A stretch of DNA of 37,387 nucleotides from Candidatus Intricatilinea gracilis (GTDB lineage Bacteria; Pseudomonadota; Gammaproteobacteria; Burkholderiales; Burkholderiaceae_C): NCBI GenBank assembly GCA_016702605.1, contig JADJDQ010000014.1:1-37387 (forward strand). Reading direction: 5' to 3'. Positions 25,295 through 34,536 of this stretch are shown here, piece after piece. The notes beneath the pieces were generated by a model. That model searched no databases and was not told the DNA's origin. It saw only the letters and a list, made by a program, of their open reading frames with translations. Position 1 is the first letter of the stretch, and each line of letters starts with the position of its first letter. The position numbers and the translations under genes are program-made.

Positions 25295-25519
25295 TTACTT
25301 GGCCAACTCGTGCAACACGGCGCGGCGCTGCTTCATGATGTCGCGTGCCGCATTCATCTGCGACTCGAACTCGGGGTCGTGGCGAGTCAGGCGAACGCCG
25401 TCCGGGCTTTCGGTCAGGAAGACCGTATCACCCTTCTCCAGCTTGAGCCGCGCCAGCACCTCCTTGGGCAGGATGACGCCAACCGAGTTGCCGATCTGGG
25501 TGAGCTTGAGGCTGTGCAT
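25295..25519 (-). CDS. AbrB/MazE-type antitoxin of the Doc module
   Basis: 74 residues from the ATG at 25519, seven bases after GGAG; an upstream ATG at 25531 lies inside the operator region. LKLTQIGNSVGVILPKEVLARLKLEKGDTVFL is a swapped-hairpin AbrB/SpoVT DNA-binding domain. The C-terminal 30 residues would bind Doc. Doc is more often paired with Phd, but AbrB-type partners are known. It should repress its own promoter at the inverted repeat at 25534-25549. Confidence 0.9.
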   Translation of the reverse strand: MHSLKLTQIGNSVGVILPKEVLARLKLEKGDTVFLTESPDGVRLTRHDPEFESQMNAARDIMKQRRAVLHELAK

Positions 25520-25533
25520 CGCTGGCTCCACGT

Positions 25534-25549
25534 TATAACGTTTGTTATA
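25534..25549. promoter_or_regulatory. Inverted repeat TATAAC-GTTT-GTTATA, likely antitoxin operator
   Basis: Perfect 6-bp arms with a 4-base spacer, in a locally A/T-rich patch of a G/C-rich genome. The left arm lies within GTTATAAC, itself a palindrome. The repeat covers the -10 and start of the predicted antitoxin promoter and lies 38 bases before the queA start, so it could affect both directions. Confidence 0.7.
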
Positions 25550-25572
25550 TTTTGCGCCCTCTTCTTCGCCAA
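25544..25572 (-). promoter_or_regulatory. Predicted promoter of the AbrB-doc(-recG) transcript
   Basis: On the minus strand TTGGCG (25572-25567) and TATAAC (25549-25544) are separated by 17 bases. Transcription would start near 25537, about 18 bases before the antitoxin ATG, leaving room for GGAG. Confidence 0.65.
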
Positions 25573-25586
25573 CCGCAAGCCCTGCC

Positions 25587-26732
25587 GTGACGCCGCCCGA
25601 GCCTTCGAACCCTGCCCCACCGCACGACTACACACTGGCGGATTTCGATTTCGAGCTGCCGCCCGAGTTGATCGCCCAGCATCCGCTGGCCGAACGCAGC
25701 GCCTCGCGGCTGCTCGACGGGCGCGCCGCACAACCGGTCGACCGGACCTTCCGCGACTTGCCCGGCCTGCTGCGCGCCGGTGATCTGCTGGTGTTCAACG
25801 ACACCCGTGTGATCAAGGCGCGGCTGTACGGACGCAAGGCCAGCGGTGGCGCGGTCGAGGCCCTCATTGAAAGGGTGCTGCCAGCGCATGACGGCCGGCA
25901 CGAAGCCTGGGCGCACCTGCGCGCCAGCAAATCGCCGCGCGCCGGACAGGTGGTGAATTTCGGCGCCGAGGGGCAGGCCGCCTTCGCCGCCGACGTGCTG
26001 GGCCGCTGCGGGCCAGACAACGCCTTGTTCCACCTGCGTTTTCAGTCGGACGTGCTGACGCTGCTGGAGCGCCACGGCCACGTGCCGCTGCCGCCCTACA
26101 TCACCCATGCCGACAGCGCCGACGACGAGCGCCGCTACCAGACGGTGTTTGCGCGCGCTCCCGGTGCGGTGGCCGCGCCCACCGCCGCGCTGCACTTCGA
26201 TGCCGCGGTGCTGGCTGGGCTGGCCGAGCGCGGCATTGCGACGGCCAGCGTGACACTGCACGTGGGCGCAGGCACCTTTCAGCCGGTCAAGGTCGAACGT
26301 ATTGCCGACCACCAGATGCACAACGAATGGTTCGAGGTGCCGCAAGCCACCGCCGATGCGATTGCCACCACCCGAGCACGTGGCGGTCGCGTGGTGGCGG
26401 TTGGCACGACCACCCTGCGCGCGCTCGAATCGGCGGCACAGGCGGCCGCGCCGGGCGAAGTGCCGGCGGTGGGTGCTCGCGACACGCGCATCTTCATCAC
26501 GCCGGGTTTCGAGTTCCGCGTCGTCGACCTGCTCGTCACCAACTTTCACCTGCCCAAGAGCAGCCTGCTGATGCTGGTGAGCGCCTTCATCGGGCACGCC
26601 CGGATGCAGGCGTTGTACGCCCACGCCATCGAGCAGGGCTATCGATTCTTCAGTTATGGCGACGCCATGCTGCTCCAGCGCGAAGCAGGGTTGCTGCAAC
26701 GCAGCACAGCGTCTGCTCCAGCGCGGCAATAA
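25587..26732 (+). CDS. queA: S-adenosylmethionine:tRNA ribosyltransferase-isomerase QueA
   Basis: 381 residues from the GTG at 25587; the family core starts at YTLADFDFELPPELIAQHPL about 14 residues in. LLVFNDTRVIKARLYGRK, HVPLPPYI, ALHFDAAVLAGLAERGI, LHVGAGTFQPVK and TNFHLPKSSLLMLVSAF are conserved QueA segments. It moves the ribosyl part of SAM to preQ1 in tRNA to give epoxyqueuosine. tgt, which makes its substrate, is normally next; here four kilobases intervene. No clear plus-strand promoter is visible. Confidence 0.96.
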   Translation: MTPPEPSNPAPPHDYTLADFDFELPPELIAQHPLAERSASRLLDGRAAQPVDRTFRDLPGLLRAGDLLVFNDTRVIKARLYGRKASGGAVEALIERVLPAHDGRHEAWAHLRASKSPRAGQVVNFGAEGQAAFAADVLGRCGPDNALFHLRFQSDVLTLLERHGHVPLPPYITHADSADDERRYQTVFARAPGAVAAPTAALHFDAAVLAGLAERGIATASVTLHVGAGTFQPVKVERIADHQMHNEWFEVPQATADAIATTRARGGRVVAVGTTTLRALESAAQAAAPGEVPAVGARDTRIFITPGFEFRVVDLLVTNFHLPKSSLLMLVSAFIGHARMQALYAHAIEQGYRFFSYGDAMLLQREAGLLQRSTASAPARQ

Positions 26733-26743
26733 GCCTCTGCGGT

Positions 26744-26762
26744 TTGACATTGCGCAAGTCAA
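26744..26762. promoter_or_regulatory. Inverted repeat TTGAC-N9-GTCAA upstream of cytochrome c gene
   Basis: The arms enclose TTGCGCAA, itself a palindrome, giving a nested symmetric site about 53 bases before the cytochrome c ATG. It resembles a regulator-binding site but does not match the FNR consensus (TTGAT-N4-ATCAA). Confidence 0.4.
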
Positions 26763-26814
26763 AGCCCGCCTGCGCCACTACCTTGTCGCCATTGCCACTG
26801 CTTTTGGAGCACTC

Positions 26815-27216
26815 ATGCCCCGCTTTTCGACGTCCCGCCCGGCCACCCGCCTGTCCATCGCCTTGATCGGTCTGCTCGCCTCGGCCGCCGCCCTGGCAGC
26901 GCCGCAGGACGACAAGATGATGCGTCTGGCCAATTTCAGCGGCTGCCTGATCTGCCACCACATCGACAGCGGCGCCAAGGGTCCGGACGGCCTGGCACCC
27001 ATCGGCCCGGCCTGGCGTGACGTGGCGGCCAAGTACCGCGCCGACAAGGGCGCCGCCGATCGTCTGACACAAACCGTGCTCAAGGGCTCCAACCCCTACG
27101 AGAGCCACTGGAAGGGTCAGGCCTCGGGTCTGGCCATGCCGCCCAATGCCGTGGCGATCAAGGAAGCCGACGCCAAGGACCTGGTGCGCTGGATCCTGCA
27201 ACTGCAGGCCAAATAA
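26815..27216 (+). CDS. Periplasmic class I cytochrome c, single haem
   Basis: 133 residues from the ATG at 26815, five bases after GGAG. Residues 1-29 are a signal peptide (Arg-rich start, LSIALIGLLASAAALAA). The haem site is C44-LI-C47-H48 and the probable axial ligand M108 in GLAMPPN. The mature size of about 104 residues and the fold pattern fit c-551/c5-like electron carriers. It stands 82 bases after queA, and a strong hairpin follows it before the hybrid kinase gene. Its redox partner is unknown. Confidence 0.93.
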   Translation: MPRFSTSRPATRLSIALIGLLASAAALAAPQDDKMMRLANFSGCLICHHIDSGAKGPDGLAPIGPAWRDVAAKYRADKGAADRLTQTVLKGSNPYESHWKGQASGLAMPPNAVAIKEADAKDLVRWILQLQAK

Positions 27217-27219
27217 ACC

Positions 27220-27270
27220 GCCGGCCCCTGGCGGGCCCGAAGCCGCACAATCCCGCCCGCCAGGGGCGGC
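27220..27270 (+). other. Large G/C-rich stem-loop after the cytochrome c gene
   Basis: GCCCCTGGCGGGC (27224-27236) pairs perfectly with GCCCGCCAGGGGC (27255-27267); three more pairs form outside a one-base bulge, with an 18-base loop. It begins three bases after the stop codon. There is no T-run. It may stabilise the cytochrome mRNA, or reduce read-through into the kinase gene. Confidence 0.7.
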
Positions 27271-27384
27271 ATTCGACCGGATCACCCCGAACCTTCGCGT
27301 GAGGGTGTCGGGGCAGGCCGGCAGCCGGCCCGGCGGGTCGGCACATCGCGGACCCTGTGCAGCACTTCGCACGGCCCGATCCGC

Positions 27385-29835
27385 TTGACCGCCACTTCTC
27401 GCTCCCACCGCCTCGTCACCTGGCTCGCGCCCCTGCTGGCGATGCTGGTCGTGGCTGGCGCGTTGTTCATCGGTGCCAGCCCGAGCCTGGCGCACCACGG
27501 CGTGAGTGCGGCTGCGGCGGGTGCGCCGATCATCCACATCGAGCAGGCCGGTTTCGCACTGGACCAGGCAGGTCCACCTGTGCAGGTGGCGCTGCCCGAC
27601 ACCTGGGCACAACGCGGTCTGACCACCAACGGCCATGCCAGTTATCACCTGACGGTGACGCTGGATCACGTGGCACCGGTGGTCTGGGCCCTGCGGTTGG
27701 ACCGGCTGAGCAACCGCCACAGCCTGCGTGTCAACGGCCAGCTCGTGAGTGGTGCGGTCGAGCGGCCCGAGGGCACACCGGCCGGCAAGCCGTCGCATCT
27801 GGCCAGGCCCGTACCGACCTGGGTCGAGTTGTCGCCGCAGTTGCTGCACCCCGGCGTGAACCACATCGACGTCACGGTCGAACATGGCATCCGCGGTGGC
27901 CTGTCGTCCGTGTGGCTCGGCCCGGCCGAAGCCCTGATCGACGACTATGCCAGCGCCGAATATTTCACCGCCGGCCTGCCGCGCCTGCTCAACGCCGCCG
28001 GACTGGCGCTCGCTGGCATGCTGCTGCTGCTGTGGTGGCGTCGGCGCAGCGAGCGTCTGCTGGGCGGCATGGGTGGGCTGCTCGGCCTGGCCTGCCTGCG
28101 CAACCTGAGTTATTTCGCGGCCGATTCCAACACCTTCGACCACCCGGTGGGCGACTGGCTGTATCACGTCATGCAGGTGTTCACCGCCGTAGGCGTAGCC
28201 CGTGTGGCGCTGCTGCTGGCGCGGCGCGACCGGCCTGCGTACACCCGGCCGATCTGGGCGATCGGCGCTGCACTGATCCTGCTGGGTGTGCCGGCCGCAA
28301 GCCAGGGGTGGTTCCAGGCCCTGCGCACCTGGAGCTACCCGGTGCTGCTGCTGATGGTGCTGCCCACCCTGGCGCTGGCGATCTGCGCCTTGCGCAGACA
28401 AACCGGCCAGCCACGCAACGCACTCATCGCCGGATTGACCGTGCTCACCGTGGCCTCGGGCCACGACTACCTGTGCTGGCGCGGCGTGACCTCGGTGATG
28501 GACTTCTACTGGATGCCCTATGCGGCGCCGCTGGCACTGCTGGCCACGGCGAGCAACATGATCCACCGGCTCGTGTCGGCGCTGCGCGATGTCGAACAAC
28601 TCAACACCAGCCTAGAGCGACGTGTGGCGACCCGCACGCGCGATCTCGAACTGGCCAACCAGGCCAAGTCGCGTTTCATCGCCGCAGCCAGCCACGACCT
28701 GCGCCAGCCGGCGGTGGCGATCGGCCTGCTGGTGGGTGTGTTGCGCGAACAGGTGCAGGGCCAGGTGCAACGCGCCATGATCGACCGCGTCGACGACGCC
28801 GTGGCGTCGATGGAAGGCCTGCTGGCCGGGCTGCTCGACCTGTCGCGGCTGGAGGCCGGCATCGTGCAGCCGCGCCTGTCGGACTTTGCGCTGCAGCCGC
28901 TGTTCGACGCCATCGCTGCCCACGAGAGTGTGGCCGCGCGCCGCAAGGGCCTGAGCCTGCGCCTGCACCCCACCCACCTGACCGTGAGCAGCGACCGCGT
29001 GTTGCTCGAACAGATCCTGCGCAACCTGGTCAGCAATGCCCTGCGTTTCACCGACCGCGGTGGCGTGCTGGTGGCGGCGCGGCGCCGCGGTGACCAGGTC
29101 CACCTGCAGGTATGGGACACCGGCCGCGGCGTGCCCGGCGAGAGCCAGGGCATGATCTTCGAGGAGTTCGTGCAACTGCAATCGCCCGGCGGTGGGCTGG
29201 GGCTGGGGCTGTCGATCGTGCAACGCACCGCCGCCTTGCTGGGTCACCCCTTGAGTCTGCGGTCGACGCCTGGTCGCGGATCGTGTTTTTCCGTGAGCCT
29301 GCCGTGCGCCCCGGGACTGGCGCCGGTGGCCCACGCGGGGACCGCCGGCAGCGGTGCGCTGGCAGGCAGGCACTTCGCCCTGATCGACGACGACGACAGC
29401 GTGCGCCACGCCATGATCGACCGGCTGGAGCAATGGGGCGCCCGGGTGATCGCGTTCGACAGTCTGGCGGCGTTGCGCGACTGGCTGCCCAGCCGACCTG
29501 GCAGCGCAACTGCGCGGCCAGCCCTCGCGGCCTCAGGTCCGGACGCGCCACCCGCGGTTGAAGCCGCAACGGCGCAGGCCGCCCTCGACATGCTGATCAC
29601 CGATCAGCGCCTGCCGGACGGCAGCGGCCTGGCGGCGCTGGAGTTGTTGCGCCAGCACTGGCCCGCCCTGCCCGCGCTGGTGGTCACCGGCAACACCTCG
29701 GCCGCCGATCTGGCCCTGCTGGCCGACAGTGGTGTACCGGTGCTGCACAAGCCGTTTCGCGCCGGCGCCTTGCTCGACGTCATCGACGCTGCCCTCGATC
29801 CGCCGGCTGACACGTCGGCTGATGCGCCGGTCTGA
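27385..29835 (+). CDS. 7TM hybrid histidine kinase with C-terminal receiver domain
   Basis: 816 residues if the TTG at 27385 is the start; this gives a complete signal peptide ending SPSLA (about residue 32). Residues about 33-195 form a periplasmic beta-rich domain of the 7TMR-DISMED2 type, followed by seven hydrophobic helices (about 200-400), as in 7TMR-DISM sensors. Then come a coiled coil, HisKA with H437 in AASHDLRQPAVA, HATPase (NLVSNALRFTDRGG, DTGRGVPG, GLGLGLSIV) and a receiver domain with D740 in LITDQRLPDGSG and K in LHKPF. Signals probably arise in the periplasm or membrane. The LuxR regulator convergent downstream is the likely partner, and the cytochrome c gene upstream hints at redox input; both are inference. 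Confidence 0.92.
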   Translation: MTATSRSHRLVTWLAPLLAMLVVAGALFIGASPSLAHHGVSAAAAGAPIIHIEQAGFALDQAGPPVQVALPDTWAQRGLTTNGHASYHLTVTLDHVAPVVWALRLDRLSNRHSLRVNGQLVSGAVERPEGTPAGKPSHLARPVPTWVELSPQLLHPGVNHIDVTVEHGIRGGLSSVWLGPAEALIDDYASAEYFTAGLPRLLNAAGLALAGMLLLLWWRRRSERLLGGMGGLLGLACLRNLSYFAADSNTFDHPVGDWLYHVMQVFTAVGVARVALLLARRDRPAYTRPIWAIGAALILLGVPAASQGWFQALRTWSYPVLLLMVLPTLALAICALRRQTGQPRNALIAGLTVLTVASGHDYLCWRGVTSVMDFYWMPYAAPLALLATASNMIHRLVSALRDVEQLNTSLERRVATRTRDLELANQAKSRFIAAASHDLRQPAVAIGLLVGVLREQVQGQVQRAMIDRVDDAVASMEGLLAGLLDLSRLEAGIVQPRLSDFALQPLFDAIAAHESVAARRKGLSLRLHPTHLTVSSDRVLLEQILRNLVSNALRFTDRGGVLVAARRRGDQVHLQVWDTGRGVPGESQGMIFEEFVQLQSPGGGLGLGLSIVQRTAALLGHPLSLRSTPGRGSCFSVSLPCAPGLAPVAHAGTAGSGALAGRHFALIDDDDSVRHAMIDRLEQWGARVIAFDSLAALRDWLPSRPGSATARPALAASGPDAPPAVEAATAQAALDMLITDQRLPDGSGLAALELLRQHWPALPALVVTGNTSAADLALLADSGVPVLHKPFRAGALLDVIDAALDPPADTSADAPV

Positions 29836-29904
29836 GTGACGTGCCCGGCATCGCTGGTGCGACGTCCGGCTGGGAGAACGGCGCACGAGCTCGCGCGCCA
29901 TGCG

Positions 29905-29921
29905 CCACCCGGCTCGGGTGG
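29905..29921. other. Stem-loop at the 3' end of the LuxR-type regulator gene
   Basis: CCACCCG (29905-29911) and CGGGTGG (29915-29921) form a perfect 7-bp stem with loop GCT, just beyond the stop codon of the minus-strand regulator and 70 bases after the kinase gene. No T-run on either strand; it may mark the transcript end. Confidence 0.5.
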
Positions 29922-29922
29922 A

Positions 29923-30708
29923 TCAGGCCGGTTGCGGCCAGTGCCGGGCGCTGCCGCCGTACAGGCCGAGCTGGGCGGCGTGCACCATGGCTTCGGCACG
30001 GCCGCCCACGTTGAGCTTGCGAAAGATCGCGATGGTGTGGGACTTCACGGTCGACTCGGCCAGGTCGAGCTCACGACCAATGGCCTTGTTCGACAGGCCT
30101 TCGAGCAGCAGGCGCAAGACATCCGCCTGACGTGGTGCCAGGCCGAGCTGGCTTGCCAGCGACTGAGCCGCTTCGCGTGGCACGGTCACCAGGCGTGGTT
30201 CACCGCCGGGCGGCTGCGCGGCGCCCGCGCCTGACCTGCCACGCGCCGGCCCATCGGCTTGGTGGCCAGGCGGCGGGCCACCGATGAGCTCACCCGCCGG
30301 GTCGACCGCGCCCACCTGCAGCAGATCGGCCGGCAGGTAGACGTGGCCCTGCAACACCATGTGCAAGGCCGTCTCGATCACGCCGCCACGCGCCGTCTTG
30401 GGGATGAAACCACTCGCACCGGCGCGGATTGCGGCCACCATGGTGTCGTGACGGGTGTCGGCCGACAGCACCACCACGGTGGCGCGCGGTGCAACTCGGC
30501 GCACACGCGTCAGGCTGGCCAGGCCCTGGCTGTCACGCAGGCTGAGGTCGAGCAGCACTAGCTCGATGGCGGGATGTTCGGCCAGGCAGATGCAGGCCTC
30601 GCCCAGACTGGAAGCCTCCAGCAGCTGGAGCTGCTCGAAACGCTGGCGCATCAGCAGTGCCAGACCTTCGCGCAAGAGGGCGTGATCGTCGACCAGGAGA
30701 ACTAACAT
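29923..30708 (-). CDS. LuxR-family response regulator
   Basis: 261 residues from the ATG at 30708; a longer frame to 30951 runs antisense through tgt and has no domain. Receiver domain with D7-D8, D54 in LLDLSLRDSQG and Lys in FIPKTARGG. An unusual 45-residue Gly/Pro-rich linker (GGPPPGHQADGPARGRSGAG) precedes the LuxR helix-turn-helix: LGLAPRQADVLRLLLEGLSNKAIGREL, recognition helix at ESTVKSHTIAIFRKLNV. Convergent with the hybrid kinase, its probable partner. A TAAGAT hexamer seven bases before the ATG and two GTACCGA repeats just upstream suggest its promoter and a binding site. Confidence 0.92.
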   Translation of the reverse strand: MLVLLVDDHALLREGLALLMRQRFEQLQLLEASSLGEACICLAEHPAIELVLLDLSLRDSQGLASLTRVRRVAPRATVVVLSADTRHDTMVAAIRAGASGFIPKTARGGVIETALHMVLQGHVYLPADLLQVGAVDPAGELIGGPPPGHQADGPARGRSGAGAAQPPGGEPRLVTVPREAAQSLASQLGLAPRQADVLRLLLEGLSNKAIGRELDLAESTVKSHTIAIFRKLNVGGRAEAMVHAAQLGLYGGSARHWPQPA

Positions 30709-30715
30709 AAGGCCG

Positions 30716-30721
30716 ATCTTA
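30716..30721 (-). promoter_or_regulatory. -10-like TAAGAT before the LuxR-type regulator gene
   Basis: TAAGAT (minus strand), four of six matches to consensus, ends seven bases before the ATG, again implying a transcript with almost no leader. No -35 match at 17 bases; the GTACCGA repeats occupy that space. Confidence 0.4.
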
Positions 30722-30722
30722 A

Positions 30723-30739
30723 GTACCGAAACGTACCGA
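30723..30739. promoter_or_regulatory. Direct repeat GTACCGA-N3-GTACCGA, 10-base period
   Basis: Two identical heptamers (30723-30729 and 30733-30739) sit one helical turn apart, upstream of the regulator's -10 on the minus strand and about 110 bases before tgt on the plus strand. The position suits binding of an activator or repressor, perhaps the regulator itself. Confidence 0.5.
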
Positions 30740-30835
30740 GGTGCTGACTCGGCCTGCCCGCCCCCTGTAAACCAGTGGTTTCGGACCCGGCTGTCAGAAA
30801 TTGCCTTGGCTGCGGACCGATCGTTGCAGCGCGGA

Positions 30836-30841
30836 GACAAT
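30836..30841 (+). promoter_or_regulatory. -10-like GACAAT before tgt
   Basis: GACAAT ends six bases before the tgt ATG. It follows the pattern seen at the bolA-type and ABC ATPase genes, but is a weaker match and has no clear -35. Confidence 0.35.
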
Positions 30842-30847
30842 GTCCGC

Positions 30848-32101
<1,254 letters not shown>

Positions 32102-32102
32102 C

Positions 32103-33074
32103 ATGTCCACCAGCGTGCCCCGCGACCTGAGCGACTGGAACCTGCTGCGTTCGTTCGTCGCCGTGGTCGACACCGGCACACTCACCGGCGCGGGCGAGCG
32201 GTTGGGCAGCACCCAGCCCAGCGTGGGGCGGCACATCCGAGCCCTCGAAAAGGCGCTCGGCGAAACCTTGTTCGTGCGTCTGCCCGGGCGCCTCACACCC
32301 ACCGCGCAGGGCCTGGCGCTGTACGAGGTGGCAGCCCGCATGCGCGACGCCGCACGAGAGATCACCCAGGGCCTGGACGGCACTGGAGAGGCCAACCCGG
32401 ACGCTGGCGCCGCGCCGGTCAGCGGCACCGTGCGCATCACCACCGGCGAGGTGCTGGGCGTGAAGGTCTTGCCCGCCTTGCTGGCACCGCTGCTGCACCG
32501 GCACCCGCAGCTCGAACTCGAACTGGTGGTGTCCAACACCACCGAGAACCTGCGCCGGCGCGAGGCCGACATTGCCGTGCGGTTCTATCGCCCGACGCAG
32601 GACGACGTGATCACCAGCCACCTTGGCCAGGTCGAGATCGGCCTGTACGTGCGGCGCGACCGGCTCGCCGGGCACGCACCGCTAGCCACGCTGGACGATG
32701 CGATGCGCCTGGCCGACCAGTTGCCCCCCATCGGCTACGACCAGGTGCCGGTGGACCTGGCCGGCCTGCTGCGCGGGCCGCCGCCGAGCCGGCCGCTGCA
32801 GTTCCGCCTGCGCACCGACGCCATCCTGGCGCAGCACGCCGCTGTCGAAGCTGGCCTGGGTGTGGGCAACCACTGGGTCGGCCTGGCGCGTCAGCAGCCC
32901 GAACTGGTGCGGGTGCTCGCCGACCAGGTGGCCGTCAAGCTCGACGTCTGGCTATGCGCGCACGACGAACTGCGCCGCAGCCGCCGCATGCGGCTCGTGT
33001 GGGATCACGTCGCCGCCATGCTGCCGCCCTGGCTGGCGCAACATGCCGACTCAGGCGTGGCTGCGTCGGGCTGA
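32103..33074 (+). CDS. LysR-family transcriptional regulator
   Basis: 323 residues, ATG one base after the tgt stop. Winged helix at about 12-70: NLLRSFVAVVDTGTLTGAGERLGSTQPSVGRHIRALEKALGETLFVRLPGRLTPT. The effector-binding domain starts near VSGTVRITTGEVLGVKVLP. Such regulators usually control a divergent neighbour, but here the gene is convergent with a nitroreductase-like gene and co-directional with tgt, so the target is unclear. In many relatives yajC-secD follow tgt; they are absent here. Confidence 0.94.
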   Translation: MSTSVPRDLSDWNLLRSFVAVVDTGTLTGAGERLGSTQPSVGRHIRALEKALGETLFVRLPGRLTPTAQGLALYEVAARMRDAAREITQGLDGTGEANPDAGAAPVSGTVRITTGEVLGVKVLPALLAPLLHRHPQLELELVVSNTTENLRRREADIAVRFYRPTQDDVITSHLGQVEIGLYVRRDRLAGHAPLATLDDAMRLADQLPPIGYDQVPVDLAGLLRGPPPSRPLQFRLRTDAILAQHAAVEAGLGVGNHWVGLARQQPELVRVLADQVAVKLDVWLCAHDELRRSRRMRLVWDHVAAMLPPWLAQHADSGVAASG

Positions 33075-33134
33075 GATCGGCCAGGGCAAACAAGGCGTCG
33101 AGACGGCAAGACCTGCACCTTCTGACGCACAGGG

Positions 33135-34415
33135 TCAGGCCGACGCTGCGGCGCCCGGCGCCAGCAGCGCCGCCAGCCCCCGGCGCGGCGTGGCCGGGGC
33201 GGAGCCCACGCCGTAACCGACGCGCGCCAGCATCTGCAGCGGCGAACGCTGCGGGTCCAGGCCCAGCAGGTGATGGATCTCGGCGTAGGGGCCGCTCACT
33301 TCGGCGAACTCCTGCAGCGCCTGCGACAGCGGCTGCATGTCCACCCCCAGCGAGGTTGCGGCCAGGTGCAGACGCACGTAGGCACGGCCGGCCGCAAGCT
33401 GGGCGCGCCGGCCAGCATCACGGCTGGCGATCCAGACATAGCCGCTGCCGGTGTCGAAGTCGGCCCAGCGGTCCATCACCTGGCGCCACACGGCGTCACC
33501 CGGCACCGGCACCTGGTGGCGGTCGAACAGGCCCACGGCGGACAGCAGGCGCGGCATCAGGCCGTTGATGGCGATGCCGTCGCGGTAGCGCGTGATCTCG
33601 TCCGGCCCGATGCGAAACAGCCGCGCCGATTCGAGGTAGGTGCGTGGTGTGGCCATCTCGGCCTCGTAGGCCTGGCGGGCCAGCCTGGAGACCAACTGGC
33701 GCGTCGGCGCATCCAGCACCAACCCACCGCTCAGGTCGGCGGAGCCGGCCAACACGGCACGCAAGGCCTGCGCGTGGTCGGGTGCCAGGCCGCGCGCGGC
33801 GTCGTAGCGGCCCTTGTGTGTGTGGCGGCGATGGATCTGCGCAAACAAGGGGTCACGCGCCAGCTGGGCATCGGCCTGCAGCACGATGCGGGCGACCGGA
33901 CGGGCATCGAGCGCCTGGGCCGACGGTTCACCCGCAGGAAATGCGACTACCTCGGCGCGGTAGCCCCGCTCGGCCGCCGCGATGACCAGCAGTTCGAGAA
34001 ACGCGCCGTGACCGATCAGGATCTGCCGGCCGTGCGGATCGGTCTCGGGCAGCAGGCGCTGCAGATCGCAGCCGAGGGTGATCTCACCCGGGCGGCTGAG
34101 GTCGGCGATCCACGGCTGGCGGTTGTGCGGATTGGGTGAGAGCAACGCATGGGCCAGGGCAAATCGGCGCACATCACCCTGGTCGTCCACCGGTTGCCGC
34201 CAGGCGGCCACCGCGGCCTCCGGATAACCCGAAGCGCAGCCGGCCAGTAGCGACGTCGAACTGGCAGCAGCCATCACCACGCCGCCGCCGGTCAGGCGCA
34301 TGAAGCGGCGCCGGGCGGGCGCGGCCAGATCGGCCTCAGGCGTGCTCGCGGCGGTGGCTGGCGCCGACAGGCGATCAGACATGGCGGCGGGGTTCGTGGG
34401 CAGGTGGCTGTTCAT
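33135..34415 (-). CDS. Exported nitroreductase-like (Acg family) flavoprotein
   Basis: 426 residues from the ATG at 34415; an ATG at 34382 is equally possible and longer frames are not supported. ARRRFMRLTGGGVVMAAASS near the N-terminus looks like a Tat signal, and LLAGC just after it like a lipobox, so it may be a Tat-exported lipoprotein. LLSPNPHNRQPWIADL matches the FMN-binding start of Acg-type nitroreductases, and IHRRHTHKGRYD, DEITRYRDGIAINGL are also typical of that group. Substrate unknown. Convergent with LysR, divergent from a membrane protein gene with 121 bases between. Confidence 0.83.
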   Translation of the reverse strand: MNSHLPTNPAAMSDRLSAPATAASTPEADLAAPARRRFMRLTGGGVVMAAASSTSLLAGCASGYPEAAVAAWRQPVDDQGDVRRFALAHALLSPNPHNRQPWIADLSRPGEITLGCDLQRLLPETDPHGRQILIGHGAFLELLVIAAAERGYRAEVVAFPAGEPSAQALDARPVARIVLQADAQLARDPLFAQIHRRHTHKGRYDAARGLAPDHAQALRAVLAGSADLSGGLVLDAPTRQLVSRLARQAYEAEMATPRTYLESARLFRIGPDEITRYRDGIAINGLMPRLLSAVGLFDRHQVPVPGDAVWRQVMDRWADFDTGSGYVWIASRDAGRRAQLAAGRAYVRLHLAATSLGVDMQPLSQALQEFAEVSGPYAEIHHLLGLDPQRSPLQMLARVGYGVGSAPATPRRGLAALLAPGAAASA

Positions 34416-34523
34416 GGCAGTGCTCGGCAAGTGGTTGGCATGGCGCCACTGTCGGCCACACCTGCCCGGCGCACCACGCCCGCCGCTGCACGCCAGCCAT
34501 GCAACGCTGTATGGCGCGGTGGT

Positions 34524-34529
34524 TAGCAT
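34524..34529 (+). promoter_or_regulatory. -10-like TAGCAT before the small membrane protein gene
   Basis: TAGCAT ends seven bases before the ATG at 34537 and overlaps an earlier in-frame ATG (34528). This favours the second ATG as the start of a transcript with a very short leader. Confidence 0.35.
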
Positions 34530-34536
34530 GGCCGCC

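Noticed and set aside
26744..26762. FNR/ANR box upstream of the cytochrome c gene
   Set aside because: The arms are TTGAC/GTCAA with a nine-base spacer, not TTGAT-N4-ATCAA.
26650..28599. 649-codon minus-strand frame over cytochrome c and kinase genes
   Set aside because: Antisense to two genes with clear domains; composition is that of a shadow frame.
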